From the NCBI GenBank assembly GCA_029624765.1, contig JARSSO010000055.1:23077-87076 (forward strand): a stretch of DNA of 64,000 nt, given 5' to 3'. The notes under the pieces are model-generated. The model did not search any database. It was not told where the DNA came from and worked only from the letters and a program-made list of their open reading frames with translations. A program made the translations under genes and the position numbers. The stretch is from Candidatus Contendibacter sp. (lineage in GTDB: Bacteria; Pseudomonadota; Gammaproteobacteria; Competibacterales; Competibacteraceae). This document shows positions 17,629 to 25,715 of the stretch, in pieces. Numbering within the stretch: the first letter of the stretch is position 1; each line of letters starts with the position of its first letter.

Positions 17629-18783
17629 CTATTTCAGCAGCTCGGCGGCGGCCATCGCGCAACTGCGGTTCTTGGCCGTGCCGGCGCGGCCCAGCAACTC
17701 AAAATACGGGGTCTGCAAGCCGCAGCCGCAGTCCTCGCCCGGCCGCCATTGGATCAGGTCGCCCATCAGGACGCTGTGGGCTGGGACCGAGGTGATGTAG
17801 GGGGAAACCGCGTGCAGGAAGCCGGTCTGGCCCGGCCCCAGCGGTTCCAGCGTCGCCACGTCGCGGGCGAACACCCGCGCGTAGACCGGGACGTGCAGCC
17901 GGTGACGGTCGCATTCGATGGAGGGGACGCTGTATTCCACCGCCCCGTAGCCGTCGCGGATGCGGAGATTGGGAATGCCCAGCCAGTCCTCGATCAGCGC
18001 GTACAACTCGGTTTTGGGCACGGCGCGCTGGGCGTCCTTCTTCCAGCCGCCGCCGAAAAATACCAGCGATGCGGGGTTCAGACGCGGCTTGTCCAGTTCC
18101 AGCGCCCGCATCCGCTCCAGGGTGGCGTGCAGGAAGGCGGGAAAGCCGAGCAGCCGCACCGGCAGGCCTTCGTCGGCGTAGTCCTGGAGGGCGCGGATAC
18201 AGCCGAAGGGATCGTATTCGTGCCGACCGCCGCCGATGTGGCGCAAGGCGTAAGCGACCCGGTGGACCGGCGCGAAGCGCGCCAGGAACTGGTTGGTGAA
18301 GGCGGTGCCCACCTGGCTGCCGGTCACCGGTTCGTAGTTGAAAATCAGATAGTTGGTCGGCCGGTCCGGCGTATGCCAGCCGTAGCGGGCGAAGATGCGC
18401 GCCACCATGGCCTGACCGACGCCGAGCGTCCAGGCGTCGAAGAACATCTGCGATTTCTGGCCGGTGGTGCCGGAGGAAGTCAGGCGCGTGGTGATGGCCG
18501 CCCGGTCGATGGACAGCACTTCGTGCTGCTTGAAGAAGTTGGCGTGGATCGGCGGAATATTGGCACAGTCGGCGACGGTTTCCAGCCGCTCCGGCGCGAA
18601 ACCCAGCAGCGCCGTCAGGCGGGCGTAGAACGGGCAACGGGCGATGTGCCAGGCGCAGATTTCCCGCATGGCGCGGACGAACAGGGCGTCGCTGGCGGCA
18701 TCCTGGCGGTACGGGTCGGGCAGGGTGCAAAGTTCGGCGGCGGCGGCCAGCCGGACCGGATCGGGCGGAGTCAAAGCGGGCAT
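17629..18783 (-). CDS. LuxE-family acyl-protein synthetase
   Basis: A 384-residue protein of the LuxE acyl-protein synthetase / acyl-CoA reductase-like family. Features are TRLTSSGTTGQKSQMFFD (ATP loop, about residue 100), LIFNYEPVTGSQVGT, LGFPAFLHATLERM, VFFGGGWKK and RIRDGYGAVEYSVPS. LuxE activates a fatty acid as an acyl-AMP and hands it to LuxC. The ATG at 18783 shares one base with the permease stop (TGATG), and the LuxC-LuxE fusion starts 11 bp after its stop, so all are co-translated. Together with the fusion it could make an aldehyde from a free acid. There is no luciferase gene (luxAB) or LuxD nearby, so the product is unlikely to feed light emission. Confidence 0.86.
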   Translation of the reverse strand: MPALTPPDPVRLAAAAELCTLPDPYRQDAASDALFVRAMREICAWHIARCPFYARLTALLGFAPERLETVADCANIPPIHANFFKQHEVLSIDRAAITTRLTSSGTTGQKSQMFFDAWTLGVGQAMVARIFARYGWHTPDRPTNYLIFNYEPVTGSQVGTAFTNQFLARFAPVHRVAYALRHIGGGRHEYDPFGCIRALQDYADEGLPVRLLGFPAFLHATLERMRALELDKPRLNPASLVFFGGGWKKDAQRAVPKTELYALIEDWLGIPNLRIRDGYGAVEYSVPSIECDRHRLHVPVYARVFARDVATLEPLGPGQTGFLHAVSPYITSVPAHSVLMGDLIQWRPGEDCGCGLQTPYFELLGRAGTAKNRSCAMAAAELLK

Positions 18784-20396
18784 CAGGGTCCTCCAGGCGG
18801 GGGCGAAGCGGCGGGCGGAACCGCCTGCTGGCGGCGCAGCGCCGGGGTCGGCCAACTGCCGCGCAACGCCCAGTAATAGAACAGCAGCCCGGTCAGGGCG
18901 ACGGTCAGTTCGTCCCAGCCCTTGTCCGACAGAATTCCCAGACCGTTGAATTCCCGGCCGCCGATCCAGGATAGCGCGGCCACGGCGAACAGATAACCGA
19001 CCAGCCAGGCGCCGCCCCGCCAGTGTCGGTGCCAGTCCGGCCAGCCGGCGCGGTGCTGGTAGTACAGAAAAATTGGCAGGCCGGCGGCGATCAGCAACAA
19101 CAATTGTCCCGGCTTGGGCCAGCTCGACCAGTACAGCAGCAGCGTGATCACCACGAAACTCAGGGGCGCGGCCCCGCGCAGGCCGGGCATCCGAACCGCG
19201 TCGTCGTCGTGGCTCCAGCGGCGCAGCGCCAGGGCGGCGGCCGGCGCGGCGATGAACGTCAGGGTCAGCATGACACCGATCATCCCGGCCAGAAAACCCC
19301 AGCCGCGAAACAGCCAGAGGAAACCCAGACCGATGAAGAAGCACAGCAACAGCGCCCGGCGCGGATTCTGGTAGCGCGGGTCCACCCGCCTGGCCCAGGC
19401 CGGCATGTAACCGGATTCGCTCATGCCCAGGGCCATGCGGCTGGTGGCGGTCAGGCATACCGTGCCCGAACCGCTCGGCGACACGACGGCGTCGGCGTAG
19501 ATCAGCAGCACGATCAGATTCAGGTTCAGCGTCAGGGCCAGATCGAGAAAGGGTGAACCGAAGCGCAGTCCTTTCCAGCCGTGAGCCTGGATTTGGACAG
19601 GGTCCACCGCGCCGATGAAGGCAACTTGCAGGCACAGGTAGACCAGCAGACAGATGGCAAAGGTCAGGAACAGTGCCCGAGGGAGGCTGCGCCGGGGATC
19701 GACCGCCTCGCCGGCCATATTCGCGGCCTGCTGGAAGCCGTTGAAGGTGTAGACGATGCCGCCGACCGAGACGGCGGAGAGCACCGCGCTCCAACCGTTG
19801 GGCGCGAATTCGGCCGAACCGAGGCCGAAGTTTTCCGGGTGGCAACGTTCGGCCAACAGCAGGCCGGCAGTGAGCAGCGGGGTGATCAGCTTGAACAGGG
19901 TGACGACGGTGGTGGTGCTCAGCAACAGCTTGAGCGACCAGTAGTTGAGCAGCAGATAGCCGACCATGAAGCCGCTGGCCACGAACAGGCCGGTCGGGGT
20001 CATTTGCTGGGTGGCCGAATCGAGCAGGCCATGCAGCGCGGGCTGGTCCGCCAGATACGCCACCGTGGCCGAGGCTTCCGAGGGGATCACCGCCACGAAA
20101 CCCAGCCAGTTGATCCAGGCGATGATGAAGCTGGCCAGCGAACCGTGCGTGTATTCCAGGTAGCGACCCAGGCCGCCGGAAGCCGGCAGACGGGCGCTGA
20201 CTTCGGCCAGGCACAGGCCGATGAGCATCATCGCCGCCGCGCCGATCAACCAGGACACGATGGCCGCCGGCCCGGCGATCTGGGCGGCGCGGTAGGCGGC
20301 GAACAGCCAGCCGGAGCCGATGGTGGTGGTGACGCCGATGAAGGTCAGACCGATGACGCCGATACGGCGCTGGAGCGGTTCGTCCTGAAGCAGCAT
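18783..20396 (-). CDS. APC-superfamily amino acid/amine permease
   Basis: A 537-residue inner-membrane transporter with about 12-14 helices. The N-terminal TM1 segment IGVIGLTFIGVTTTIGSGWLF carries the unwound GSG motif of APC transporters; later segments include AASGGLGRYLEY-like and QQAANMAGEAVDPRRSLPRA. The substrate is not readable. The ATG at 20396 is preferred, with GAGGGGG just upstream; the frame extends 11 codons further. It is the first structural gene of the LuxE / LuxC-LuxE operon, so the substrate may be a precursor or product of that pathway; this is inference from position and the TGATG overlap with the next gene. Confidence 0.87.
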   Translation of the reverse strand: MLLQDEPLQRRIGVIGLTFIGVTTTIGSGWLFAAYRAAQIAGPAAIVSWLIGAAAMMLIGLCLAEVSARLPASGGLGRYLEYTHGSLASFIIAWINWLGFVAVIPSEASATVAYLADQPALHGLLDSATQQMTPTGLFVASGFMVGYLLLNYWSLKLLLSTTTVVTLFKLITPLLTAGLLLAERCHPENFGLGSAEFAPNGWSAVLSAVSVGGIVYTFNGFQQAANMAGEAVDPRRSLPRALFLTFAICLLVYLCLQVAFIGAVDPVQIQAHGWKGLRFGSPFLDLALTLNLNLIVLLIYADAVVSPSGSGTVCLTATSRMALGMSESGYMPAWARRVDPRYQNPRRALLLCFFIGLGFLWLFRGWGFLAGMIGVMLTLTFIAAPAAALALRRWSHDDDAVRMPGLRGAAPLSFVVITLLLYWSSWPKPGQLLLLIAAGLPIFLYYQHRAGWPDWHRHWRGGAWLVGYLFAVAALSWIGGREFNGLGILSDKGWDELTVALTGLLFYYWALRGSWPTPALRRQQAVPPAASPPPGGP

Positions 20397-20472
20397 GGCG
20401 TTGTCCCCCTCGGCGGTGATTCCCGACAATCGAAGGTGTTTTTATTCCCTTGATCCAGACGGAATGACTATA

Positions 20473-21078
20473 TCACGATTGGGTGAATCCGGCCAGGTAA
20501 TGATCCAGTAGCGAGCTGGTGACCTCCTGAAGCGGTCGTCCGCCGGCCATTTCCAGCTTCTGGTCGAAACCCAGGATGCAGATGCCGTGAACCCCGCTCC
20601 ACAGGGCCCGGGCGGCCAGGGCGATATCCTCCGGAGACCGCCGGGGACAGAGCCGCGCCAGTTGTTGCTGCGCCAACGCGAACATGCCCGCCACCTTATC
20701 GGTGAGGGACTCGGGCACGGGTTGACCCTCCGGCATCCGGTGCTGGTAAATGGCCAGCCAGCGGTGGGTTTCGGTCAGGGCGAAGGTGATGTAAGTCTGC
20801 GCCAGCGCTTGAATGGCGGCGGCCGGCGGCTGATCGGCGATGGCGGCGAGCAACCGGGCTTGCAGGCTTTCCAGCGTTCGCTCGTTCATCTGGACGATCA
20901 AATCGTCCAGATTGCGAAACACCATATACAGACTGCCGACCGTGTAGCCGATGTGGCCCACCACCTTGCGGGTGCTCAGGCCGGCCAGGCCGTGCTCGGC
21001 GACCAGGTGCTCGGCGGCTTGCAGCGCGATTTCTCGCAGTTCCTCGCGCGTGTGTTCGTTGCGTCTACCCATGGCCAT
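20473..21078 (-). CDS. TetR-family transcriptional regulator (WHG-type C-terminal domain)
   Basis: A 201-residue TetR repressor. The N-terminal helix-turn-helix reads LREIALQAAEHLVAEHGLAGLSTRKV, then IGYTVGSLYMVFRNLDDL, the standard TetR recognition layout. The C-terminal ligand domain has ALWSGVHGICILG, the tryptophan-x-glycine motif of the WHG subgroup. It lies 76 bp upstream of the APC permease in the same orientation, so it may autoregulate and control the lux-like operon; that is inference. I did not find a convincing palindromic operator in the gap. MAMGRR gives two alternative ATG starts (21078 and 21072). Confidence 0.85.
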   Translation of the reverse strand: MAMGRRNEHTREELREIALQAAEHLVAEHGLAGLSTRKVVGHIGYTVGSLYMVFRNLDDLIVQMNERTLESLQARLLAAIADQPPAAAIQALAQTYITFALTETHRWLAIYQHRMPEGQPVPESLTDKVAGMFALAQQQLARLCPRRSPEDIALAARALWSGVHGICILGFDQKLEMAGGRPLQEVTSSLLDHYLAGFTQS

Positions 21079-21099
21079 GCTCCGGCTGTGACGGGCCGC

Positions 21100-23094
21100 C
21101 TAACCGCGACGGCGCCGCCAGAGGGCGTCCAGGCCCGGCGGGAACACCCGCAAATCGGCCTGGGCTTGCGCTTCCCGCATCGCCTGGTGCATCAGGGCGA
21201 TATTGATCTGGGCGCGCTGTTTGAGAAGTTCCGCCTTGAGTTTAGTCAGTTCGCTGGGTCCCGCCAGCAATTCCCGTTCGATCCGCGCCCGCTCCTGGGC
21301 GTATTGCCGATGCAGGCGGGCGATGGCGGCGGGGTCCACGCCTTGACGCGGATCGTAGCGGAACCGCTGCTCCAGCGCCTGACGCCAGCCCAGCAACGCC
21401 GCTGCCCGCCGCTGGCCCAGCCGCTGGCCGAAGCCGGGCACGGTTTTCAACGCCTCGGGGGTAACATCGGCGGCGGTTTCGATGCCGTAGGAGGCCAACG
21501 CCATCTGGTCGGTGGTGAGAATGCCGGGAATCTGAGCGGCGTCGATGAAGTAGCTCTCCAGAAACGCCCGCAATTGAATCTGGCGCTGATCGGTTTCGAT
21601 CCGCCGCGCGTCCCGCTGCAACTCGGCCGCCAGCGCGCGATGCCGGTCGCGCAAGGCGGTCAGGGCCTGCAAGCGGGCCGCGAACGCGTGCCCGGTCGCC
21701 TGTTGGCTCCAGGCGGCGCGCAGTTCCACCCACTCCTGGCGCGCGGCGAACAGCGCCAGCCGGCGCCGTTGCATCTCGCGGCGGACCGCATCGTCCCGCA
21801 GCAGCGACCAGGCCACGGCCGCCAGCGGCAGCCACAGCCAGACCAACCGCCCACGGACGAGCGTCGCCGCCAATGCCGCGCCGCCGATGGCCACCGCCTT
21901 GAGCGCGTTGACGCGCTGGATTCGTCGCAAGCCGTTTGGAAGCGGGGTGGGAGTAACCCCGGCGCCAGGCGCGGGCGTCGGCATCGCTTCGTCGGGGGGC
22001 GGCGCGATGGCCTGGATTTGGTTCCAGACGGATTCCAGATCGAAGGAGCCGGGACCGATGCCCGGATCGTTCGCCGAAAAGCGTTCCAAGAGCACGAAGA
22101 ACACGGTTCCGCTGGCGTGCTCCAGCGCGCACCAGGGACACTCCGGCAGGGCGCGCGGGTATTTGTGCGCGCCGTTGCGGGCGCAGCCGCGCAGTTCAGC
22201 GCCGAACTGGTCCAGTGCCCGCCGCCACTCGCCGGCACTGGGGCGGCCCTGGGCGAGTTTGGGTGGAGCGAAAGCCCGCTCGAACAGGTCGATGATCGTG
22301 GCGGACAGGACGGCGAACGGCAACGTGTGCGGTGGGGGCTCCATCTGCCGGGTGAGGGCGTGGCGGCCGAAGGCGAAGCGGCATTCCCGAATGGCGCGTT
22401 CGATGGGCATGTCGCCCTTGCCCCGGAAACGACCGGCGAAGGGGTGACGACCCATGAACAGCAGGTGGAAACACAACAGAGCCAGGCCGAAGGCGTCGTG
22501 GTCCGGGGTGCGCCGCAGTCCGTGAAACGACTGGCCCTGCAATTCCGGGGCGGTGAACTGCGGCACGCCTACATCGCAGGGAAACAGCCGGCCGCTGGCG
22601 CTGATCTGGAACGAGTCGCAGTCGATCAGCTTGACCAGCGCCTGGGACGAAACCACCACGTTGCCGGGATTGACGTCGCCGATGACGTGGCCCCGGGCGT
22701 GAATCGCCTCGAAGGCGCTGGCCAGGTTGCGAGCGGCATGGACCAGGAACGACCAGTCGGCCTGGGGAAACGCCTGCTTGCGGTGCGCGGGGCCGTAGAG
22801 GCTGTGAATTTCCCGGTAGCCGTTGACCCGAGGCATGACGAAACCCTGCGTCGGGCCGCCGGGCTGGAGCCGCAACACGTCCACCGGCCAGGCGGCGATC
22901 TCCAGCAGGCTGGGATGGGCCTGCCGGGCCATGCTGTCCAGTTTGAGCGCCTTGTCGGCGCCGAGGGGCTGGTGATAAACCTTGGCGACGAAGCCGGGCC
23001 GACCGGCGATTTCGTGGACCGCCCCCTCGCCGCCGCGCCCCAGGCTCGAACCCAGTTCGAGCGGATGGCCCGCGCCGTTATACAGCTTCGTCAC
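21100..23094 (-). CDS. Helix-hairpin-helix protein kinase of VWA/PP2C triad (YegI-like)
   Basis: A 664-residue kinase. The glycine loop is LGRGGEGAVHE, the ATP lysine lies in FVAKVY, the catalytic loop is IGDVNPGNVVV (aspartate and asparagine kept) and the metal motif is LIDCDS in place of DFG, a form usual in this family. A cysteine pair CPWCAL suggests a zinc ribbon. Two hydrophobic segments are followed by a coiled coil, then a helix-hairpin-helix (TPEALKTVPGFGQRLGQRRA). The family is the kinase of the TerY-P triad, or E. coli YegI. GTG 23094 is preceded by AGGAAG at the right spacing and fits the family N-terminus; the frame also opens at 23145. The start overlaps the phosphatase stop, implying coupled translation. 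Confidence 0.82.
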   Translation of the reverse strand: MTKLYNGAGHPLELGSSLGRGGEGAVHEIAGRPGFVAKVYHQPLGADKALKLDSMARQAHPSLLEIAAWPVDVLRLQPGGPTQGFVMPRVNGYREIHSLYGPAHRKQAFPQADWSFLVHAARNLASAFEAIHARGHVIGDVNPGNVVVSSQALVKLIDCDSFQISASGRLFPCDVGVPQFTAPELQGQSFHGLRRTPDHDAFGLALLCFHLLFMGRHPFAGRFRGKGDMPIERAIRECRFAFGRHALTRQMEPPPHTLPFAVLSATIIDLFERAFAPPKLAQGRPSAGEWRRALDQFGAELRGCARNGAHKYPRALPECPWCALEHASGTVFFVLLERFSANDPGIGPGSFDLESVWNQIQAIAPPPDEAMPTPAPGAGVTPTPLPNGLRRIQRVNALKAVAIGGAALAATLVRGRLVWLWLPLAAVAWSLLRDDAVRREMQRRRLALFAARQEWVELRAAWSQQATGHAFAARLQALTALRDRHRALAAELQRDARRIETDQRQIQLRAFLESYFIDAAQIPGILTTDQMALASYGIETAADVTPEALKTVPGFGQRLGQRRAAALLGWRQALEQRFRYDPRQGVDPAAIARLHRQYAQERARIERELLAGPSELTKLKAELLKQRAQINIALMHQAMREAQAQADLRVFPPGLDALWRRRRG

Positions 23095-23992
23095 CGCGTG
23101 CTTCCTGGGCGGCGAGCGGTGGAGGGTCGGGACGGGCTGGCGCATCGGCCGGGGCGGAATCGGTGGTCTCGCTCGATTCGGCGGGCGAAGCGGCGACGCT
23201 CTCGATGGGCGCGGCGGGTTGCCGAGTGGCCAGGATCAGGGTCTTGTCGTCGTGGGTGCGCTGGTTGAGAGCGGGCGCGTCCAGAAACCGCGCCAGCGCG
23301 GCTTGCAAATCGGGCGGACAACCCGGCTCGGGAACGGCGCGCAGGCGTTGGAACAAGGGCCGGAAAAAAGGTGCGTGAGCCTGCCGGGTTTGATAATGCA
23401 AGGCCAGCGCCTGCAAGCCGTCGGTCAACAGGGCGATTTCGCCGACCGGTTCGGCCAGGGCGGCGAATTCCAGCCGGGTGGCGGCGCCGTCATCGGTCAC
23501 GAAGTAGGTTTCGTTGGCGTACTCGCCGGCCTGCGGCCAGAACACCGGTCGGTAGTCGTCCCCAGCGCCGATCACGATGGCGCCGTCGCCGATTTGCAGG
23601 AACAACGCCCAGTCCTCGGCCAGCACCGCGCCGAGCAGGGTGCAGGCGAATTCCCGAACCGGCAGCCCGGTCTCGGCGGCGCGCTGGCTTAGAGCGGCCT
23701 GCACGCGCTCGATGAGCGTTTCGGCGGCGGTCCGGGCCCAGTCGGCGCCGGGCGCTTGCGCCAGTTGGGCCGCGCATTCGGCCAGCAGGGTTTGGCAGGC
23801 CAGTTCCGCGCCGGCGCGAGCCTCGGCGGCGCTGCCGGCCCCGTCGGCGGCGGCCAGCGCCAAGGCCGGCGGCGTGTCGGGAGCTTCCAGCCACTGGACC
23901 GCGCAGGCGTCCTGGCAGTCGGCGCCGCTGGCGCGATGGGCCACGCCGGGGATGCTGGCGTACACATAGCGCCAGCCGCCGGCTTCCTTCAT
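23078..23992 (-). CDS. PP2C-family protein phosphatase of VWA/PP2C triad (YegK/PphC-like)
   Basis: A 304-residue phosphatase. It has the metal-coordinating motifs of PP2C: GADCQDA at the N-terminus, AADGAGSAAEARAGAELA, QIGDGAIVIG, LLTDGLQALAL and the terminal HDDKTLILATR. The C-terminus is a proline/alanine-rich tail. It is the middle gene of a three-gene unit with a VWA protein and an HHH kinase, and presumably reverses the phosphorylation made by that kinase. The ATG at 23992 overlaps the stop of the VWA gene by 4 bases; an in-frame ATG at 24088 lies inside the VWA gene and is less likely. Confidence 0.87.
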   Translation of the reverse strand: MKEAGGWRYVYASIPGVAHRASGADCQDACAVQWLEAPDTPPALALAAADGAGSAAEARAGAELACQTLLAECAAQLAQAPGADWARTAAETLIERVQAALSQRAAETGLPVREFACTLLGAVLAEDWALFLQIGDGAIVIGAGDDYRPVFWPQAGEYANETYFVTDDGAATRLEFAALAEPVGEIALLTDGLQALALHYQTRQAHAPFFRPLFQRLRAVPEPGCPPDLQAALARFLDAPALNQRTHDDKTLILATRQPAAPIESVAASPAESSETTDSAPADAPARPDPPPLAAQEARGDEAV

Positions 23993-24684
23993 ATCGAGGC
24001 CCAGCCGTCGGGCGTGGCCGGATTGCTCAGTGGTACTTCCGTGCCAGGCACCGAACGCGACACCGAGCGCATCGAGTTCGACAGCCACTGGAACAATTCG
24101 CGAAAGCGCAGTCCCTTCAGTCGCAGCGGCTGGCGCAGGGCGATGCGCTGGAGGATATCCAGATTGGCGCCTTCGACCCCAACCGCGAAGAAGGCGAAGG
24201 CGCGACCTTCCTCGCCCTTGCGGATTTCAAGCGCGGCGGCCTGCCAGTCGTCGGTGGGGCTGCCGTCGGTGATCAGGAATACCCAGGGCCGGAAGAAGGG
24301 GATGCCGTGCTCCCGGTACAGCGCCTTGCGCTGGGCGAGCATTTCCAATCCGCGGGTGATCGCCTGACCCATCGGCGTGTCCTTGGCCGCGCTCAGGTGG
24401 GGCGGAGTGAAGCGCTCGGCGGTCTGAAAGTCGGCGACCACCTCGACCGGGCCGAAGCTGACGATGGCGATTTCGACCCGCTTGGCGGCGAGACTGTCGG
24501 CCATCAACTCCTCCTTGAACGTGGCCAGTCCCTCGTTCAATTCGGTGATCGGCGGGCCGTTCATGGACCAGGAGTTATCCAGCAGCAGTACGCAGGGGCA
24601 ACGCGGCTCCGGGTTGTCGGCGAATTCGGCGCCGCTGAAGTCCACGCCGAACGGGGTTTGTTGGGGAAGGTCGAGTTCGTTCAT
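23989..24684 (-). CDS. TerY/YegL-like VWA-domain protein
   Basis: A 231-residue stand-alone von Willebrand A domain. The metal-ion-dependent adhesion site is intact: LLLDNSWSM (DxSxS) and FLITDGSPTDDW. It has no signal peptide, so it is cytoplasmic. VWA proteins of this kind form the TerY-P triad with the PP2C phosphatase and the kinase that follow here in the same order and with overlapping genes. Known members are linked to stress and tellurite-resistance-related systems, and related triads have been listed among candidate anti-phage systems. The start at ATG 24684 has GGAATGAACG context but no strong ribosome site. Confidence 0.88.
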   Translation of the reverse strand: MNELDLPQQTPFGVDFSGAEFADNPEPRCPCVLLLDNSWSMNGPPITELNEGLATFKEELMADSLAAKRVEIAIVSFGPVEVVADFQTAERFTPPHLSAAKDTPMGQAITRGLEMLAQRKALYREHGIPFFRPWVFLITDGSPTDDWQAAALEIRKGEEGRAFAFFAVGVEGANLDILQRIALRQPLRLKGLRFRELFQWLSNSMRSVSRSVPGTEVPLSNPATPDGWASI

Positions 24685-24742
24685 TCCAAGAATCCTCTGG
24701 GGCGGCGCGAATGCGAGGGGGCTGACTATTGCCGGTAGGCGG

Positions 24743-25138
24743 TCATGTCCGCAATACCCGGACTTCGGGAGTAAGACCCTGTTCCCGTGCGGCCTTGCAA
24801 AACCCCTGATCGAAGGTGTGCAGGATGGCCTTGCTACAGGCCGCCAGATGCAGGGCGTCGGCGAAATCGGCGCCCAGGCGATACCAGTCCAGCGCCTGAG
24901 CCACGGCGTCGTGGTTCTCGATCACGGTGTTGTCGGTTTCCAGCAACTCCGCGAAAAACCGGCTGATTCGCTCCCGTGTCTCGCGGTAGCTGGCTCGCAA
25001 CACCCATTCCGATTCCAGTAGAACAGTGCGCGAGATGAATACCGTGTTGGTGGCTAACAGCGCCTCCGCCACATCGGCTTGCGCGGGGGTGTCGTCCACG
25101 AGCAAACGCACCAACAGGTTGGTGTCGAATGCGATCAT
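24743..25138 (-). CDS. VapC-like PIN-domain ribonuclease toxin
   Basis: A 131-residue PIN-domain protein, normal VapC length. The acidic site is visible: AFDTN at the N-terminus, LLESEWVL, DFADALHLA and TFDQGF supply the metal-binding aspartates and glutamate. VapC toxins cleave tRNA or rRNA when not held by their antitoxin. The ATG at 25138 overlaps the antitoxin stop by 4 bases, the usual antitoxin-toxin arrangement; a start at 25192 would lie deeper in the antitoxin. Likely autoregulated by the toxin-antitoxin complex through the upstream gene. Confidence 0.88.
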   Translation of the reverse strand: MIAFDTNLLVRLLVDDTPAQADVAEALLATNTVFISRTVLLESEWVLRASYRETRERISRFFAELLETDNTVIENHDAVAQALDWYRLGADFADALHLAACSKAILHTFDQGFCKAAREQGLTPEVRVLRT

Positions 25139-25410
25139 CGGCTGCGCTTCTCGGACTCTTCCCAGTCGGCGCGGTAATCCACTGGCTTGCACAATTCTTC
25201 GATGGGAATGGGTGGCCCATCATGCTTCAGCATCCCGCGCAAGTCCTCAAGACGTTTACCGGTCTTTTTGGGCTTGGTCTTCAGCATGATGCCGTTGCCG
25301 GCGGGGGTCACGGTCAGTTCGGTGCCGGCTTCCCAGTGCAGCGCATCACGGATGTCCTTGGGAATGACGACCTGACCTTTGGTGGATAGAGTGATGGTGG
25401 CGGTGGGCAT
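25135..25410 (-). CDS. AbrB/MazE-type antitoxin (VapB-like)
   Basis: A 91-residue antitoxin whose N-terminus has the swapped-hairpin AbrB DNA-binding motif: TLSTKGQVVIPKDIRDALHW, then GTELTVTPAG. The C-terminal ~35 residues (PVDYRADWEESEKRS) are acidic and polar, and probably wrap the PIN toxin. The ATG at 25410 was chosen because the AbrB motif starts there; the frame is open upstream to 25683 but without family-like sequence. It overlaps the toxin gene by 4 bases. It probably represses its own promoter in the ~300-bp region upstream. Confidence 0.88.
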   Translation of the reverse strand: MPTATITLSTKGQVVIPKDIRDALHWEAGTELTVTPAGNGIMLKTKPKKTGKRLEDLRGMLKHDGPPIPIEELCKPVDYRADWEESEKRSR

Positions 25411-25715
25411 GGCGACCTCCGGTAAGAAAAAAGGTAAGGAGATTAGTATGGTTCGGTAGCGATTGGGGTACAAGCCCGACCTTGCCCCGTATTCCGCGTC
25501 TCCACCGCCAGCGTATTGATCGAACGCAAGAACGGTCGCGGCCACGTTTCCACCGCCGATCAGCACGGTTTCCCGCGCCGGGCATTCGACAGACACCCCG
25601 GCGGAAACTATAGTTGCGCTAGGGCCATGCGCGCGGGCGGCGGCGTGGTGACGCTGACCGAAACCCGGTGAGCCAGGGCCCACAGACCTTCAACCCTTTC
25701 ATAAGGAAGCCGTCC
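25411..25715. other. 305-bp region between antitoxin and pgi
   Basis: It should hold the divergent promoters of the toxin-antitoxin pair and pgi. An open stretch on the plus strand ends with GGGVVTLTETR and a stop at 25668, which might be the tail of a lost gene, but I cannot match it to a family. The last part carries the AAGGAA ribosome site of pgi. Confidence 0.35.

Noticed and set aside
12369..20396. Bioluminescence operon
   Set aside because: LuxC- and LuxE-type genes are present but there is no luxA, luxB, luxD or luxG.
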